Source of the DNA: an uncultured Oscillospiraceae bacterium
GTDB lineage: Bacteria > Bacillota > Clostridia > Oscillospirales > Oscillospiraceae
Assembly (NCBI GenBank): GCA_947632155.1
Contig: CANROF010000030.1
Span: forward strand, 1 to 32,491
Length of the DNA stretch: 32,491 nucleotides
Reading direction: 5' to 3'
Shown here: positions 1 to 6,791 of the stretch, piece after piece
How positions within the stretch are numbered: position 1 is the first letter of the stretch
Layout of the letters: every line of letters begins with the position of its first letter
The notes under the pieces: generated by a model
The model's input: the letters and a program-made list of their open reading frames with translations, nothing else
What the model was told of the DNA's origin: nothing
The model's database searches: none
Made by a program: the position numbers and the translations under genes

Positions 1-849
1 AACGTGGAGCAGATCCGCAAGAACGCCCAGATCGCCAAGGCCAACGCCCAGAGGGACATCGCCATCGCCAACGCCAATGCCGAGCAGGAGGCCAACGCCG
101 TGAAGGTCCAGGCCGACAAGATGATCGCGGAGCAAAACGCGGAGCTGGCCGTCCAGCAGGCCGACATGAAGGTCCGGGCCGACACCAAGAAGGCCGAGGC
201 CGACGCGGCCTACTCCATCCAGCAGGAGCAGCAGCGCAAGACCATCGAGGTCACCCGCACCAACGCCGACATCGCCCGCAGGGAGAAGGAGGCGGAGCTT
301 GCCGAGCGGGAGATCGCCCTCCGGGAGCGCCAGCTTGACGCCACCGTCCGCAAGGAGGCCGACGCTTTGAAGTACAAGGCCGAGAAGGAGGCCGAGGCGG
401 ACCTCATCCGCCGCCAGCGGGAGGCCGAGGCCCAGCGCTATGAGGCCGAGCAGCAGGCGGAGGCCCGCCGCGCCGAAGCCGAGGCTCTCAGGTACGCCAT
501 GGAGCAGGAGGCCGAGGGCATCCGGGCGAAGGGCATCGCCGAGGCGGAGGCCATCGAGAAGAAGGCCGAGGCCCAGAAGAAGATGGGCGAGGCATCCATT
601 TTGGAGATGTACTTAAACGCCCTCCCCCAGGTGGTGGGCAACGCCGCCGCGCCCCTTGCCCAGACGGACAAGATCGTCATGTACGGCGACGGCAACTCCA
701 CCAAGCTCATAAAGGACGTCATGGGCACCGCAAACCAGGTCATCGACGGTATGCGCGAGAGCACCGGCATCGACCTCCAGGCCCTCATCTCCGCCATCGT
801 CGGCGGCCGCGTAGCCGCCGCGTCGAATGAGGAGAAGACCACCGAATAA
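1..849 (+). CDS. Flotillin/SPFH-family protein, C-terminal part (5' truncated by window edge)
   Basis: Open reading frame that runs in from the left edge, so the N-terminal membrane anchor and SPFH/band-7 domain are outside the window. What is visible is about 200 residues of Ala/Glu-rich heptad coiled coil with many EAEA and KAEA repeats, then a more globular tail with the segment EMYLNALPQVVGNAAAPL, typical of the C-terminal flotillin domain (FloT/YqiK type). Flotillins are membrane scaffold proteins that oligomerise through this coiled coil and organise membrane microdomains. The family call rests on the coiled coil followed by the ALPQVV-type tail; the missing SPFH domain cannot be checked. 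The gene ends 11 bases before a strong hairpin, so it is probably the last gene of its transcript. Confidence 0.8.
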   Translation, partial: NVEQIRKNAQIAKANAQRDIAIANANAEQEANAVKVQADKMIAEQNAELAVQQADMKVRADTKKAEADAAYSIQQEQQRKTIEVTRTNADIARREKEAELAEREIALRERQLDATVRKEADALKYKAEKEAEADLIRRQREAEAQRYEAEQQAEARRAEAEALRYAMEQEAEGIRAKGIAEAEAIEKKAEAQKKMGEASILEMYLNALPQVVGNAAAPLAQTDKIVMYGDGNSTKLIKDVMGTANQVIDGMRESTGIDLQALISAIVGGRVAAASNEEKTTE

Positions 850-860
850 CCAACCGCAAC

Positions 861-888
861 CGCCGGGCGGCCTTCGGGCCGCCCGGCG
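861..888 (+). terminator. GC-rich hairpin after flotillin gene
   Basis: A 12-bp perfect stem (CGCCGGGCGGCC with its complement) closed by a short loop starts 11 bases after the stop codon. There is no real T-run after it; the next sequence is a second hairpin belonging to the dispersed repeat family. It is probably the original terminator, interrupted by the repeat. Confidence 0.5.
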
Positions 889-941
889 GTTCCCCCTGTC
901 GAAAAAGCCCTGCCGGACTTTTCCGACAGGGGGAACGTGCC
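889..941 (+). repeat. Truncated copy of the four-hairpin dispersed element (end hairpin only)
   Basis: A 13-bp stem (889-901 with 924-936, GTTCCCCCTGTCG with its complement) has the same sequence plan as the terminal hairpin of the elements at 10652, 20200 and 25922, including the adjoining AACGTGC linker. After GTGC the similarity stops abruptly and an unrelated tandem repeat begins. It is a one-hairpin remnant in the reverse orientation, next to a terminator hairpin as in the full copies. Confidence 0.6.
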
Positions 942-943
942 AA

Positions 944-1107
944 TGTCATTCAGTTAAGCAAAATCTGAGCCTCATACGCGCCTGGAACGGTTCCATTTTA
1001 ACGCGATAACTCACAATATCGCTGTTGTCATTAAGTTAAGCAAAATCTGAGCCTCATACGCGCCTGGAACGATACAATTTTAACGCGATAACTCACAATA
1101 TCGCTGT
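944..1107. repeat. Tandem duplication of an 82-bp unit
   Basis: Two consecutive 82-bp units (944-1025 and 1026-1107) differ at only a handful of positions. Each contains AAGCAAAATCTGAGCCTCAT and ends with a small hairpin made of GCGATA and TATCGC. Neither unit has a convincing reading frame or ribosome site. The function is unknown. Confidence 0.85.
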
Positions 1108-1125
1108 ACGGGCCGCTGCCCACAG

Positions 1126-1253
1126 CGGCCCATTCCCCCGATTCACCGCCCAATTTCCATCAATCGCACCACGCCCCCGTAGGGGCCGATGACCACATCG
1201 GCCCATTTTTCCGATTCACCACCCGTTTTCCATCAATCGCACCACGCCCCTAC
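1126..1253. repeat. Imperfect intergenic repeat, about 73-bp period
   Basis: Two imperfect units start with CGGCCCATT (1126 and 1199) and share CCGATTCACC, CCATCAATCGCACCACGCCCC and the GTAGGGGCCGATG-type core. Related GTAGGGG(C/T)CG sequences recur at 16340-16430. No gene is supported between 850 and 1298; the stretch consists of repeats. Confidence 0.6.
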
Positions 1254-1298
1254 ATGAACGATTTCGCGGCTATCGGGGGTGTGTGACATTATGGCGGT

Positions 1299-1508
1299 TT
1301 ATTTGTTTTTGTCCCGGCAAAGAAGCCAGTCAATGGAAACATTGAAGAGATCGGCAATCTCTACCAGAGTTGCGATCGGAGGGTCGCATTGACCGTTAGC
1401 CGCCTCGTACCTTTGATAGGAGCGGACCGAAAGATTTAACGCCTCCGCTGCCTGTTGCTGCGTCAGTCCGGCTTTTTGACGCGCTTCTTTGAGCCTTTTA
1501 TAAAACAT
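1299..1508 (-). CDS. Xre-family HTH repressor, 69 residues
   Basis: A single helix-turn-helix domain of the Cro/C1 (Xre) family fills the protein. The recognition region reads GLTQQQAAEALNLSVRSYQRYE, followed by the usual scaffold helices with LVEIADLFNVSIDWLL. The start has a good ribosome site (CAGGAGG, about 9 bases before the ATG). It is divergent to the 73-codon gene at 1608, and the shared 99-bp region holds two matching 17-bp palindromes, so it most likely represses itself and the divergent gene. The size and layout resemble phage or plasmid repressors, but no other phage gene is present. Its ligand or trigger is unknown. Confidence 0.85.
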   Translation of the reverse strand: MFYKRLKEARQKAGLTQQQAAEALNLSVRSYQRYEAANGQCDPPIATLVEIADLFNVSIDWLLCRDKNK

Positions 1509-1529
1509 GAAAAAGGCCTCCTGTTTTTC

Positions 1530-1558
1530 TTGACTTACACGACACAGTATGTCATACT
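1530..1558 (+). promoter_or_regulatory. Candidate promoter for the 73-codon gene
   Basis: TTGACT (1530-1535) and CATACT (1553-1558) are separated by 17 bp, and the first operator palindrome (1539-1555) fills the spacer. A repressor bound there would block RNA polymerase. Confidence 0.45.
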
Positions 1559-1590
1559 ATGATTCAAATTGAAACGACATATTATGTCGT
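1539..1590. promoter_or_regulatory. Two 17-bp operator palindromes of the divergent Xre pair
   Basis: The half-sites are seven bases with a three-base centre. Site 2 (1574-1590) is perfect: ACGACAT-ATT-ATGTCGT. Site 1 (1539-1555) is ACGACAC-AGT-ATGTCAT. Their centres are 35 bp apart, somewhat over three helical turns. They lie between the divergent starts of the repressor and the 73-codon gene. Identical spacing and half-site sequence make them likely binding sites for the Xre protein at 1299-1508. Confidence 0.65.
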
Positions 1591-1607
1591 GATTAGGAGG
1601 TATTTCT

Positions 1608-1829
1608 ATGCCGCGTACATACGACGACGCTTGGGTGGAGGAGCAGTTGGGCGACAAGCCGCCAAAGGGGTATGGGCTTGTGATGAATGAGGTATTCGCC
1701 TTTCTCCTGTATGGAAAAGACGCGACCTACGCCATAGCCGCGTGTTATAATTACGGGTTCCGGCGGGGGAGAAATTACGAGAGGCGGAGGGGACTAAAAA
1801 TAAATATTCCCCATGCAAAAAACTCTTGA
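1608..1829 (+). CDS. Small protein of unknown function, 73 residues
   Basis: Starts at ATG after an excellent ribosome site (TTAGGAGG, 8 bases upstream). The product is basic at the C terminus (GFRRGRNYERRR) with a hydrophobic-aromatic middle (LVMNEVFAFLLYGKDATYAIAACYNYGF). I do not recognise a named family. The pattern of an aromatic helix followed by a basic tail is reminiscent of small accessory proteins next to phage-type repressors, but that is only an impression. It is controlled by the operator region it shares with the Xre gene. Its stop codon overlaps the -35 box of the next operon's promoter. Confidence 0.7.
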   Translation: MPRTYDDAWVEEQLGDKPPKGYGLVMNEVFAFLLYGKDATYAIAACYNYGFRRGRNYERRRGLKINIPHAKNS

Positions 1830-1854
1830 CAACAGCGGAAAATTCGACTATAAT
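1826..1854 (+). promoter_or_regulatory. Consensus SigA promoter of the DUF177-rpmF operon
   Basis: TTGACA at 1826-1831 and TATAAT at 1849-1854, 17-bp spacer: a perfect housekeeping promoter. The predicted start near 1861 leaves a leader of about 25 bases before the GTG at 1886, and makes an earlier TTG start at 1868 unlikely. Confidence 0.9.
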
Positions 1855-1885
1855 ACCATAGCGCGACTTGAAAGGGGTGAGGGGC

Positions 1886-2383
1886 GTGAAGCTTGATCTG
1901 AGGGAGCTCATCGCCGACCCCGGAGGCAAAAAGAGCTTCGCGTTTACGCTCTCTCCCGCGGACCTGGACTTTGACGGCGTTTTGGAGTACCTTACGCCCA
2001 TCACGGTGGAGGGCGCGGTGGAGAACCACGCGGGCCTTTTGGAGCTTCGCGCCGGCATCCGGGCGGACATGCTCTGCCAGTGCGCCAGGTGCCTCAAGGA
2101 ATTCCAAAAGCCCCTGGAGCAGGACGTACACGTCTACCCGGCCCAGGAGCTGGAGGACCAGGACAGCGTGGACTACTACCTCATCGAGGACGGATGCGTG
2201 GACCTGGAGGAGATCATGCGGGACGCGCTGATCTTCAGCTTCGAGCCAAGGATCCTGTGCGGCGACGACTGCAAGGGCCTGTGCCCGAAGTGCGGTAAAA
2301 ATCTGAACGAAGGCCCCTGCGGATGCGTGGAGGACCTGGACCCCAGATTGCTCGCTTTAGGGCAGCTTCTGGAGAAAGAATGA
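1886..2383 (+). CDS. DUF177 (YceD/YlbN-like) protein, 165 residues
   Basis: Member of the DUF177 family, which in most bacteria sits directly before rpmF; the family has been linked to 23S rRNA or ribosome accumulation. The central signature CQCARCLKEFQKPL (family CxRCL motif) and the C-terminal zinc-type cysteines CGDDCKGLCPKCGKNLNEGPCGC are visible. I chose GTG 1886 because AAAGGGGTGAGG precedes it and an upstream in-frame TTG (1868) lies almost at the transcription start. The rpmF gene follows after 22 bases, giving the classical two-gene unit. Confidence 0.88.
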   Translation: MKLDLRELIADPGGKKSFAFTLSPADLDFDGVLEYLTPITVEGAVENHAGLLELRAGIRADMLCQCARCLKEFQKPLEQDVHVYPAQELEDQDSVDYYLIEDGCVDLEEIMRDALIFSFEPRILCGDDCKGLCPKCGKNLNEGPCGCVEDLDPRLLALGQLLEKE

Positions 2384-2405
2384 ATTTTTCGTAGGAGGTG
2401 TCATT

Positions 2406-2588
2406 ATGGCGGTACCGAAGGGGAAAGTGTCCAAGGCGAGGAGAGACAGGCGTCGCGGCTCCAACTGGAAGCTGAGCGTCCCCGCTCTCGTAGCTTGCCC
2501 GAAGTGCGGCGAGCTCCATCTGCCCCACAGAGCCTGCAAGGCCTGCGGCACTTACAATGGCCGTGAAGTCGTATCTGTGAACAACTGA
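2406..2588 (+). CDS. rpmF: Large-subunit ribosomal protein L32
   Basis: 60 residues, the normal length for bL32. It begins MAVPKGKVSKARRDRRR and carries the zinc-binding pattern CPKC ... CKAC (C+ form), so it needs zinc. The start is fixed by TAGGAGGTG ahead of the ATG. It is the second gene after DUF177, and an intrinsic terminator follows. Confidence 0.97.
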   Translation: MAVPKGKVSKARRDRRRGSNWKLSVPALVACPKCGELHLPHRACKACGTYNGREVVSVNN

Positions 2589-2601
2589 AAGCAAGGCAAG
2601 A

Positions 2602-2645
2602 AACGGCGGGGCTAACCCAAACGGCGGGCAGTCCCCGCCGTTTTT
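2602..2645 (+). terminator. Intrinsic terminator after rpmF
   Basis: Stem AACGGCGGGG (2602-2611) pairs with CCCCGCCGTT (2633-2642), followed by a run of T. It ends the DUF177-rpmF transcript. Confidence 0.85.
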
Positions 2646-2675
2646 CTTTAGCCTGATGCGAAAGGGGGGAGAGAC

Positions 2676-3983
2676 ATGGCCGGCGCGAGAAATACGGTGA
2701 AGAGCGTGGCGCCCGGCTCCCCCGCCGAGAGGGCGGGGATAAGGCCGGGGGACAGGCTCGCCGCCGTCAACGGCAGCAAAATAACGGACGTTTTGGACTA
2801 TATGTACTACGCCTACGACGAGGAGAGCGTCTTTACCTTGGAGCGGGACGGGCGCACCTTCGACGTGGCGGTGGAGAAGGAGCCGGGGCAGGACGCGGGG
2901 CTGGACTTTGAGGAATACCTTATGGACGGGATGCGCTCCTGCGCCAACAACTGCGTGTTCTGCTTCGTGGACCAGATGCCCCCGGGGATGCGGGAGACGC
3001 TGTATTTCAAGGACGACGACGTGCGCCTGAGCTTCCTCACCGGCTCGTACCTGACGCTGACCAACATGGGGGAGCGGGAGGTCCAGCGGGTCATCGACCT
3101 CAAAATTTCCCCCATCAACGTCTCCGTCCACACCATGGACCCCGAGCTCCGGCGCCTGATGCTGGGGAACAAAAACGCCGGGCGGGGCATCGAGATCATG
3201 AAGCGCTTCGCCCGGGCGGGCATCGAGATGAACTGCCAGATCGTCTGCTGCCCCGGACTCAACGACGGAAAAGAGCTTGACCGCACCATGCGAAGGCTCG
3301 CACGCCTGGCCCCCCATGTCCGGAGCTGCTCCGTCATCCCCGTGGGGCTCACGCGCTTCCGGGAGGGGCTCTACCCCCTGAAGCCCTTTGATAAGGAACT
3401 GGCGGCGAAAACCGTGGCCCAGGTGGAAAAATTCGGGGAGAAGTGCCTAAAGCGCCACGGCAGCCGGATTTTCTTCTGCTCGGACGAGATGTATATCAAG
3501 GCCGGACTGCCCATCCCCCCGGAGGAATTTTACGAGGGCTACCCCCAGCTTGAAAACGGCGTGGGGATGCTGCGCCTCCTCCACGCCGAGTTTGAGGAGG
3601 CGCTGGAGGGCGCGGAGGGCCCGGCAAAGGGGACCCGCGCCACCATCGCCACCGGCGTCTCCGCCGCCGTGACGCTGAGGTCGCTCCGGGACCTGGCGAA
3701 AGCAAAATATCCCAACATAAATGTGGATATAATCCCCATTGTCAACGACTTTTTCGGCCACACCATCGACGTGGCGGGCCTCATCACCGGCCGGGACCTC
3801 ATCGCCCAGCTCCGGGACCGGGACCTGGGGGAGCGGGTCTACATCACCAACCGTATGCTCCGGGACGGGCAGGGAGTCTTTTTGGACGACGTGACCCTCC
3901 AGGACGCGGAAAACGCCCTGGGCGTCCCCGTCATCCCCATGGAAAACGGGGGAGAGCGGCTTTTGGAAGTATTTTTATCATAG
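2676..3983 (+). CDS. DUF512 radical-SAM-like Fe-S protein with N-terminal PDZ domain
   Basis: 435 residues. Residues 5-70 form a PDZ-like domain (SVAPGSPAERAGIRPGDRL). A radical-SAM-type cluster motif CX3CX2C follows at Cys89, Cys93 and Cys96 (CANNCVFC), with the family segment FVDQMPPGMRETLYFKDDDVRLSFL. The C-terminal half is the DUF512 domain. The family is widespread in Firmicutes and often lies directly before der, as here (12-bp gap); its reaction is not established. RBS AAGGGGGGAGAG precedes the ATG. The tight coupling to der suggests co-transcription, possibly a ribosome- or RNA-related role, but that is inference. Confidence 0.9.
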   Translation: MAGARNTVKSVAPGSPAERAGIRPGDRLAAVNGSKITDVLDYMYYAYDEESVFTLERDGRTFDVAVEKEPGQDAGLDFEEYLMDGMRSCANNCVFCFVDQMPPGMRETLYFKDDDVRLSFLTGSYLTLTNMGEREVQRVIDLKISPINVSVHTMDPELRRLMLGNKNAGRGIEIMKRFARAGIEMNCQIVCCPGLNDGKELDRTMRRLARLAPHVRSCSVIPVGLTRFREGLYPLKPFDKELAAKTVAQVEKFGEKCLKRHGSRIFFCSDEMYIKAGLPIPPEEFYEGYPQLENGVGMLRLLHAEFEEALEGAEGPAKGTRATIATGVSAAVTLRSLRDLAKAKYPNINVDIIPIVNDFFGHTIDVAGLITGRDLIAQLRDRDLGERVYITNRMLRDGQGVFLDDVTLQDAENALGVPVIPMENGGERLLEVFLS

Positions 3984-3995
3984 CAGGAGGAAATT

Positions 3996-5321
3996 ATGAA
4001 ACCCCTGGTCGCCATTGTGGGGCGCCCCAACGTGGGGAAGAGCCTCTTATTCAACAAGCTTGCCGGACAGCGCCTCTCCATTGTGGAGGACACCCCCGGC
4101 GTCACCCGGGACAGGCTCTACGCCGGGTGCGAATGGGCCGGGCGGAGCTTTGACATCGTGGACACCGGCGGCATCGAGCCCTCCACCGACAGCGAGATCC
4201 TGACCTTCATGCGGGAGCAGGCCCTCATCGCCATCGACTCGGCCAACGTCATCATCTTCGTGTGCGACATCAAAAGCGGCGTCACCGCCTCCGACCAGGA
4301 GGTGGCGGACATGCTCCAGAGAAGCGGCAAGCCCGTGGTGCTGGCGGTGAACAAGATGGACTCCACCGGCCCCGTGGACCCGGAGATCTACGAGTTTTAC
4401 GCCCTTGGCCTCGGGGACCCCATCGCCCTCTCGGCTCTCCACGGCCACGGCACCGGGGACATCCTGGACGAGTGCCTGAAGCATTTCCCCCCGGCGGAGG
4501 ACGATGAGGACGACGCCGAGGCGGTGAAGCTGGCCTTCATCGGCAAGCCCAATGTGGGAAAATCCTCCATCGTCAACAAGATCCTGGGGGAGGAGCGGGT
4601 CATCGTCTCCGACGTGGCCGGCACCACCCGGGACGCGGTGGACACGCCCTTTGAAAATAAGTACGGCAAATATGTCCTCATCGACACCGCCGGTATGCGC
4701 CGGAAGTCCCGGGTGGAGGACCGGGTGGAGAAGTTCTCCGTCATGCGGGCGCAGCTCGCCATTGAGCGGTGCGACGTGTGCCTCATCATGCTGGACGCCC
4801 GGGACGGCGTCACCGAGCAGGACACCAAGGTGGCGGGCATGGCCCATGAGGCCGGCCGGGCCAGCGTCATTTTAGTCAACAAGTGGGACCTGGTGGAGAA
4901 GGACGGCAAGACCATGGACAAGCTCCAGGCCGACATCCGGCGGGACCTCTCCTTTATGCCCTACGCCCCCATCCTCTTCGTCTCGGCCCTGACGGGACAG
5001 CGGGTGGAGAAGATCTTCGCCCTTGCCAACTCCGTCAACGAGCAGGCAAACCGCCGCATCACCACGGGACTTTTAAATAACGTCCTCAGTGACGCCCAGG
5101 CCCGGGTCCAGCCGCCCTCCGACAAGGGCCGGAGGCTCAAGATCTTCTACATGACGGAGGTTTCCGTCCGCCCGCCCACGTTCGTCGTCTTTTGCAACTC
5201 GGCGGAGCTCTTCCACTTCTCCTATCAGCGGTATCTGGAAAACCAGCTCCGCGCCGCCTTCGGCCTGGAGGGCACCCCCATCCGCCTCATCATCCGCGAG
5301 CGCGGGGACCGGGAAGCTTAA
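3996..5321 (+). CDS. der: Ribosome biogenesis GTPase Der (EngA)
   Basis: 441 residues, the normal length. Two tandem GTPase domains are complete: first P-loop GRPNVGKS (residues 9-16), DTGG (56-59) and NKMD (119-122); second P-loop GKPNVGKS (183-190), DTAG (from 230) and NKWD (295-298). A C-terminal KH-like domain follows (QPPSDKGRRLKIFYMTEVSVRPPTFVVF). Der binds the 50S subunit and is essential for its assembly. RBS AGCAGGAGG precedes the ATG. In many Firmicutes plsY and gpsA follow; here a glycosylation module with its own promoter follows instead. Confidence 0.97.
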   Translation: MKPLVAIVGRPNVGKSLLFNKLAGQRLSIVEDTPGVTRDRLYAGCEWAGRSFDIVDTGGIEPSTDSEILTFMREQALIAIDSANVIIFVCDIKSGVTASDQEVADMLQRSGKPVVLAVNKMDSTGPVDPEIYEFYALGLGDPIALSALHGHGTGDILDECLKHFPPAEDDEDDAEAVKLAFIGKPNVGKSSIVNKILGEERVIVSDVAGTTRDAVDTPFENKYGKYVLIDTAGMRRKSRVEDRVEKFSVMRAQLAIERCDVCLIMLDARDGVTEQDTKVAGMAHEAGRASVILVNKWDLVEKDGKTMDKLQADIRRDLSFMPYAPILFVSALTGQRVEKIFALANSVNEQANRRITTGLLNNVLSDAQARVQPPSDKGRRLKIFYMTEVSVRPPTFVVFCNSAELFHFSYQRYLENQLRAAFGLEGTPIRLIIRERGDREA

Positions 5322-5347
5322 GAGTGTATTAAATTTCCCGTCGATTC

Positions 5348-5376
5348 TTGTATTTTCGGGAGAATCGTGGTAATTT
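5348..5376 (+). promoter_or_regulatory. Candidate promoter of the gtr-like module
   Basis: TTGTAT (5348-5353), 17-bp spacer, TAATTT (5371-5376) preceded by TGG (extended -10). A 7-bp inverted repeat CGATTCT/AGAATCG (5342-5348 and 5361-5367) overlaps the -35 and could be an operator. Confidence 0.45.
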
Positions 5377-5410
5377 ATCTAAATGGATAAAGATGAAAAG
5401 AGGCAGAGAC

Positions 5411-6328
5411 ATGGATAAAAAGCTCTCCGTGGTCATACCGGCCTTCAATGAGGAGGATATGGTGGAGGCGGCCGCCCGGACCGTCGGCGGGGTCCTGCGG
5501 GACGCCGGGATACCCTATGAGCTCGTGTTCGTGGACGACGGCTCCAAAGACGGCACCTGGGAGGCCATCCTGCGGGCCCACGGGGCGGACCCCAATGTCC
5601 GGGGCGTCTCGTTTTCACGAAATTTCGGGAAGGACCGGGCAGTGTTCGCGGGGCTCTCCAAAGCCCGGGGGGAGTGCGTGGCCGTCATGGACTGCGACCT
5701 CCAGCACCCGCCGGAGAAGCTCCCCGAGATGTACGCCCTCTGGGAGCAGGGCTTTGAGGTGGTGGAGGGCGTCAAGCGCGACCGGGGAGAGGAATCCGGC
5801 CTCCACCGGGCCTGCGCCGGGGCGTTCTACTCCGTCATATCGAAGCTGGCAAAGCTGGACATGAAGCGCTCCTCCGACTTCAAGCTCATGGACCGCAGGG
5901 TGGTGGACACGCTGCTGTCCCTCCCGGAGGAGGACGTATTTTTCCGGGGGCTCACGGCCTTTGTGGGCTACCGGCGGGCCGAGGTGGAGTTTGACGTGGC
6001 CCAGCGCACCGCGGGCGTCTCCAAGTGGTCCTTTAAGTCTCTGGCCCGCTACGCCGTGTCCTCCGTGACGGCCTTCTCCGCCGCGCCCATGCAGTTGGCT
6101 GCGGTCTTCGGCGTCCTCTTCGGCGTCATCGCCGTGGTGACGGGCATCCTCTACGCCATCGTGGGCTGGGACGCCGACGGGTGGCTGGTCTTTTTGGCCG
6201 TCATGATCTTGCTGGCTCTGGCGTGCGTCCTTTTGTGCATGGGTATTATCGGCTATTACGTGGGCCGGACCTTCCGGCAGAGCCTGGGGCGGCCCCGGTT
6301 CATCATCTCAAGGGAGTGCGGTGAGTGA
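5411..6328 (+). CDS. GT2 family glycosyltransferase (GtrB/CsbB-like, undecaprenyl-phosphate sugar transferase)
   Basis: 305 residues. GT-A fold motifs are present: VVIPAFNEE near the N terminus, DDGSKDGT from residue 42, the metal-binding DCDLQHP (Asp94/Asp96) and the QRTAGVSKWSF signature from residue 198. Two membrane helices follow (about 226-250 and 258-283). Such enzymes load a sugar from a nucleotide donor onto undecaprenyl phosphate on the cytoplasmic face. I start it at ATG 5411 (AAAAGAGGCAG upstream); in-frame starts upstream add residues unlike the family. It overlaps the GtrA-like gene by 8 bases and forms a three-gene unit with it and the GtrII-like gene. Donor sugar and final acceptor cannot be read from sequence. 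Confidence 0.88.
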   Translation: MDKKLSVVIPAFNEEDMVEAAARTVGGVLRDAGIPYELVFVDDGSKDGTWEAILRAHGADPNVRGVSFSRNFGKDRAVFAGLSKARGECVAVMDCDLQHPPEKLPEMYALWEQGFEVVEGVKRDRGEESGLHRACAGAFYSVISKLAKLDMKRSSDFKLMDRRVVDTLLSLPEEDVFFRGLTAFVGYRRAEVEFDVAQRTAGVSKWSFKSLARYAVSSVTAFSAAPMQLAAVFGVLFGVIAVVTGILYAIVGWDADGWLVFLAVMILLALACVLLCMGIIGYYVGRTFRQSLGRPRFIISRECGE

Positions 6329-6788
6329 TTTGAAGGAAAAACTCAAAAGCTTCATCCTGCTTTTCTTCGACAAAACCTTTCTGAAGTTCATTCTCGTGGG
6401 CATAGTCAACACCCTCTTCGGCACGGCCATCATGTTCGGGTCATATAACCTTCTGCACCTGAGCTACTGGATCTCCACCGCCGCCAATTATTTCTTTGCC
6501 AGCATCCTGAGCTACTTCCTCAACAAGCGCTTCACCTTTAAAAACACCGAGAAGGGCAAGGGCACGGTCATACGCTTCGCCCTGGAGATCTCCGTCTGCT
6601 ACCTCATCGCCTACGGCGCGGCAAAGCCCCTGGTGCGCCTCATCCTCTCCGGGGCCTCGGAGACGGTGCGGGACAACATCGCCATGCTGGTGGGCATGGG
6701 CCTCTTCGTGATTCTCAATTACATGGGTCAGCGCTTCTTCGCCTTCGCGGAGAAGAAGGACGCGGACCGGGGCGGAAGGAAGGCGTGA
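6321..6788 (+). CDS. GtrA-like membrane protein (proposed lipid-linked sugar flippase)
   Basis: 155 residues with four predicted membrane helices in GtrA arrangement (FILVGIVNTLFGTAIMFGSYNLL, then YFFASILSYFLNKRFTFKN, the family's SY.LN..FTF motif). GtrA/GtcA proteins are thought to flip undecaprenyl-linked sugars to the outer face. Start GTG 6321 overlaps the end of the glycosyltransferase gene, implying translational coupling. A membrane glycosyltransferase starts four bases after its stop. Confidence 0.85.
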   Translation: MSDLKEKLKSFILLFFDKTFLKFILVGIVNTLFGTAIMFGSYNLLHLSYWISTAANYFFASILSYFLNKRFTFKNTEKGKGTVIRFALEISVCYLIAYGAAKPLVRLILSGASETVRDNIAMLVGMGLFVILNYMGQRFFAFAEKKDADRGGRKA

Positions 6789-6791
6789 CCG

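Noticed and set aside
944-1253. Possible CRISPR array from the repeated units
   Set aside because: Units of 82 and 73 bp occur only twice each, directly adjacent and without unique spacers; no cas genes.
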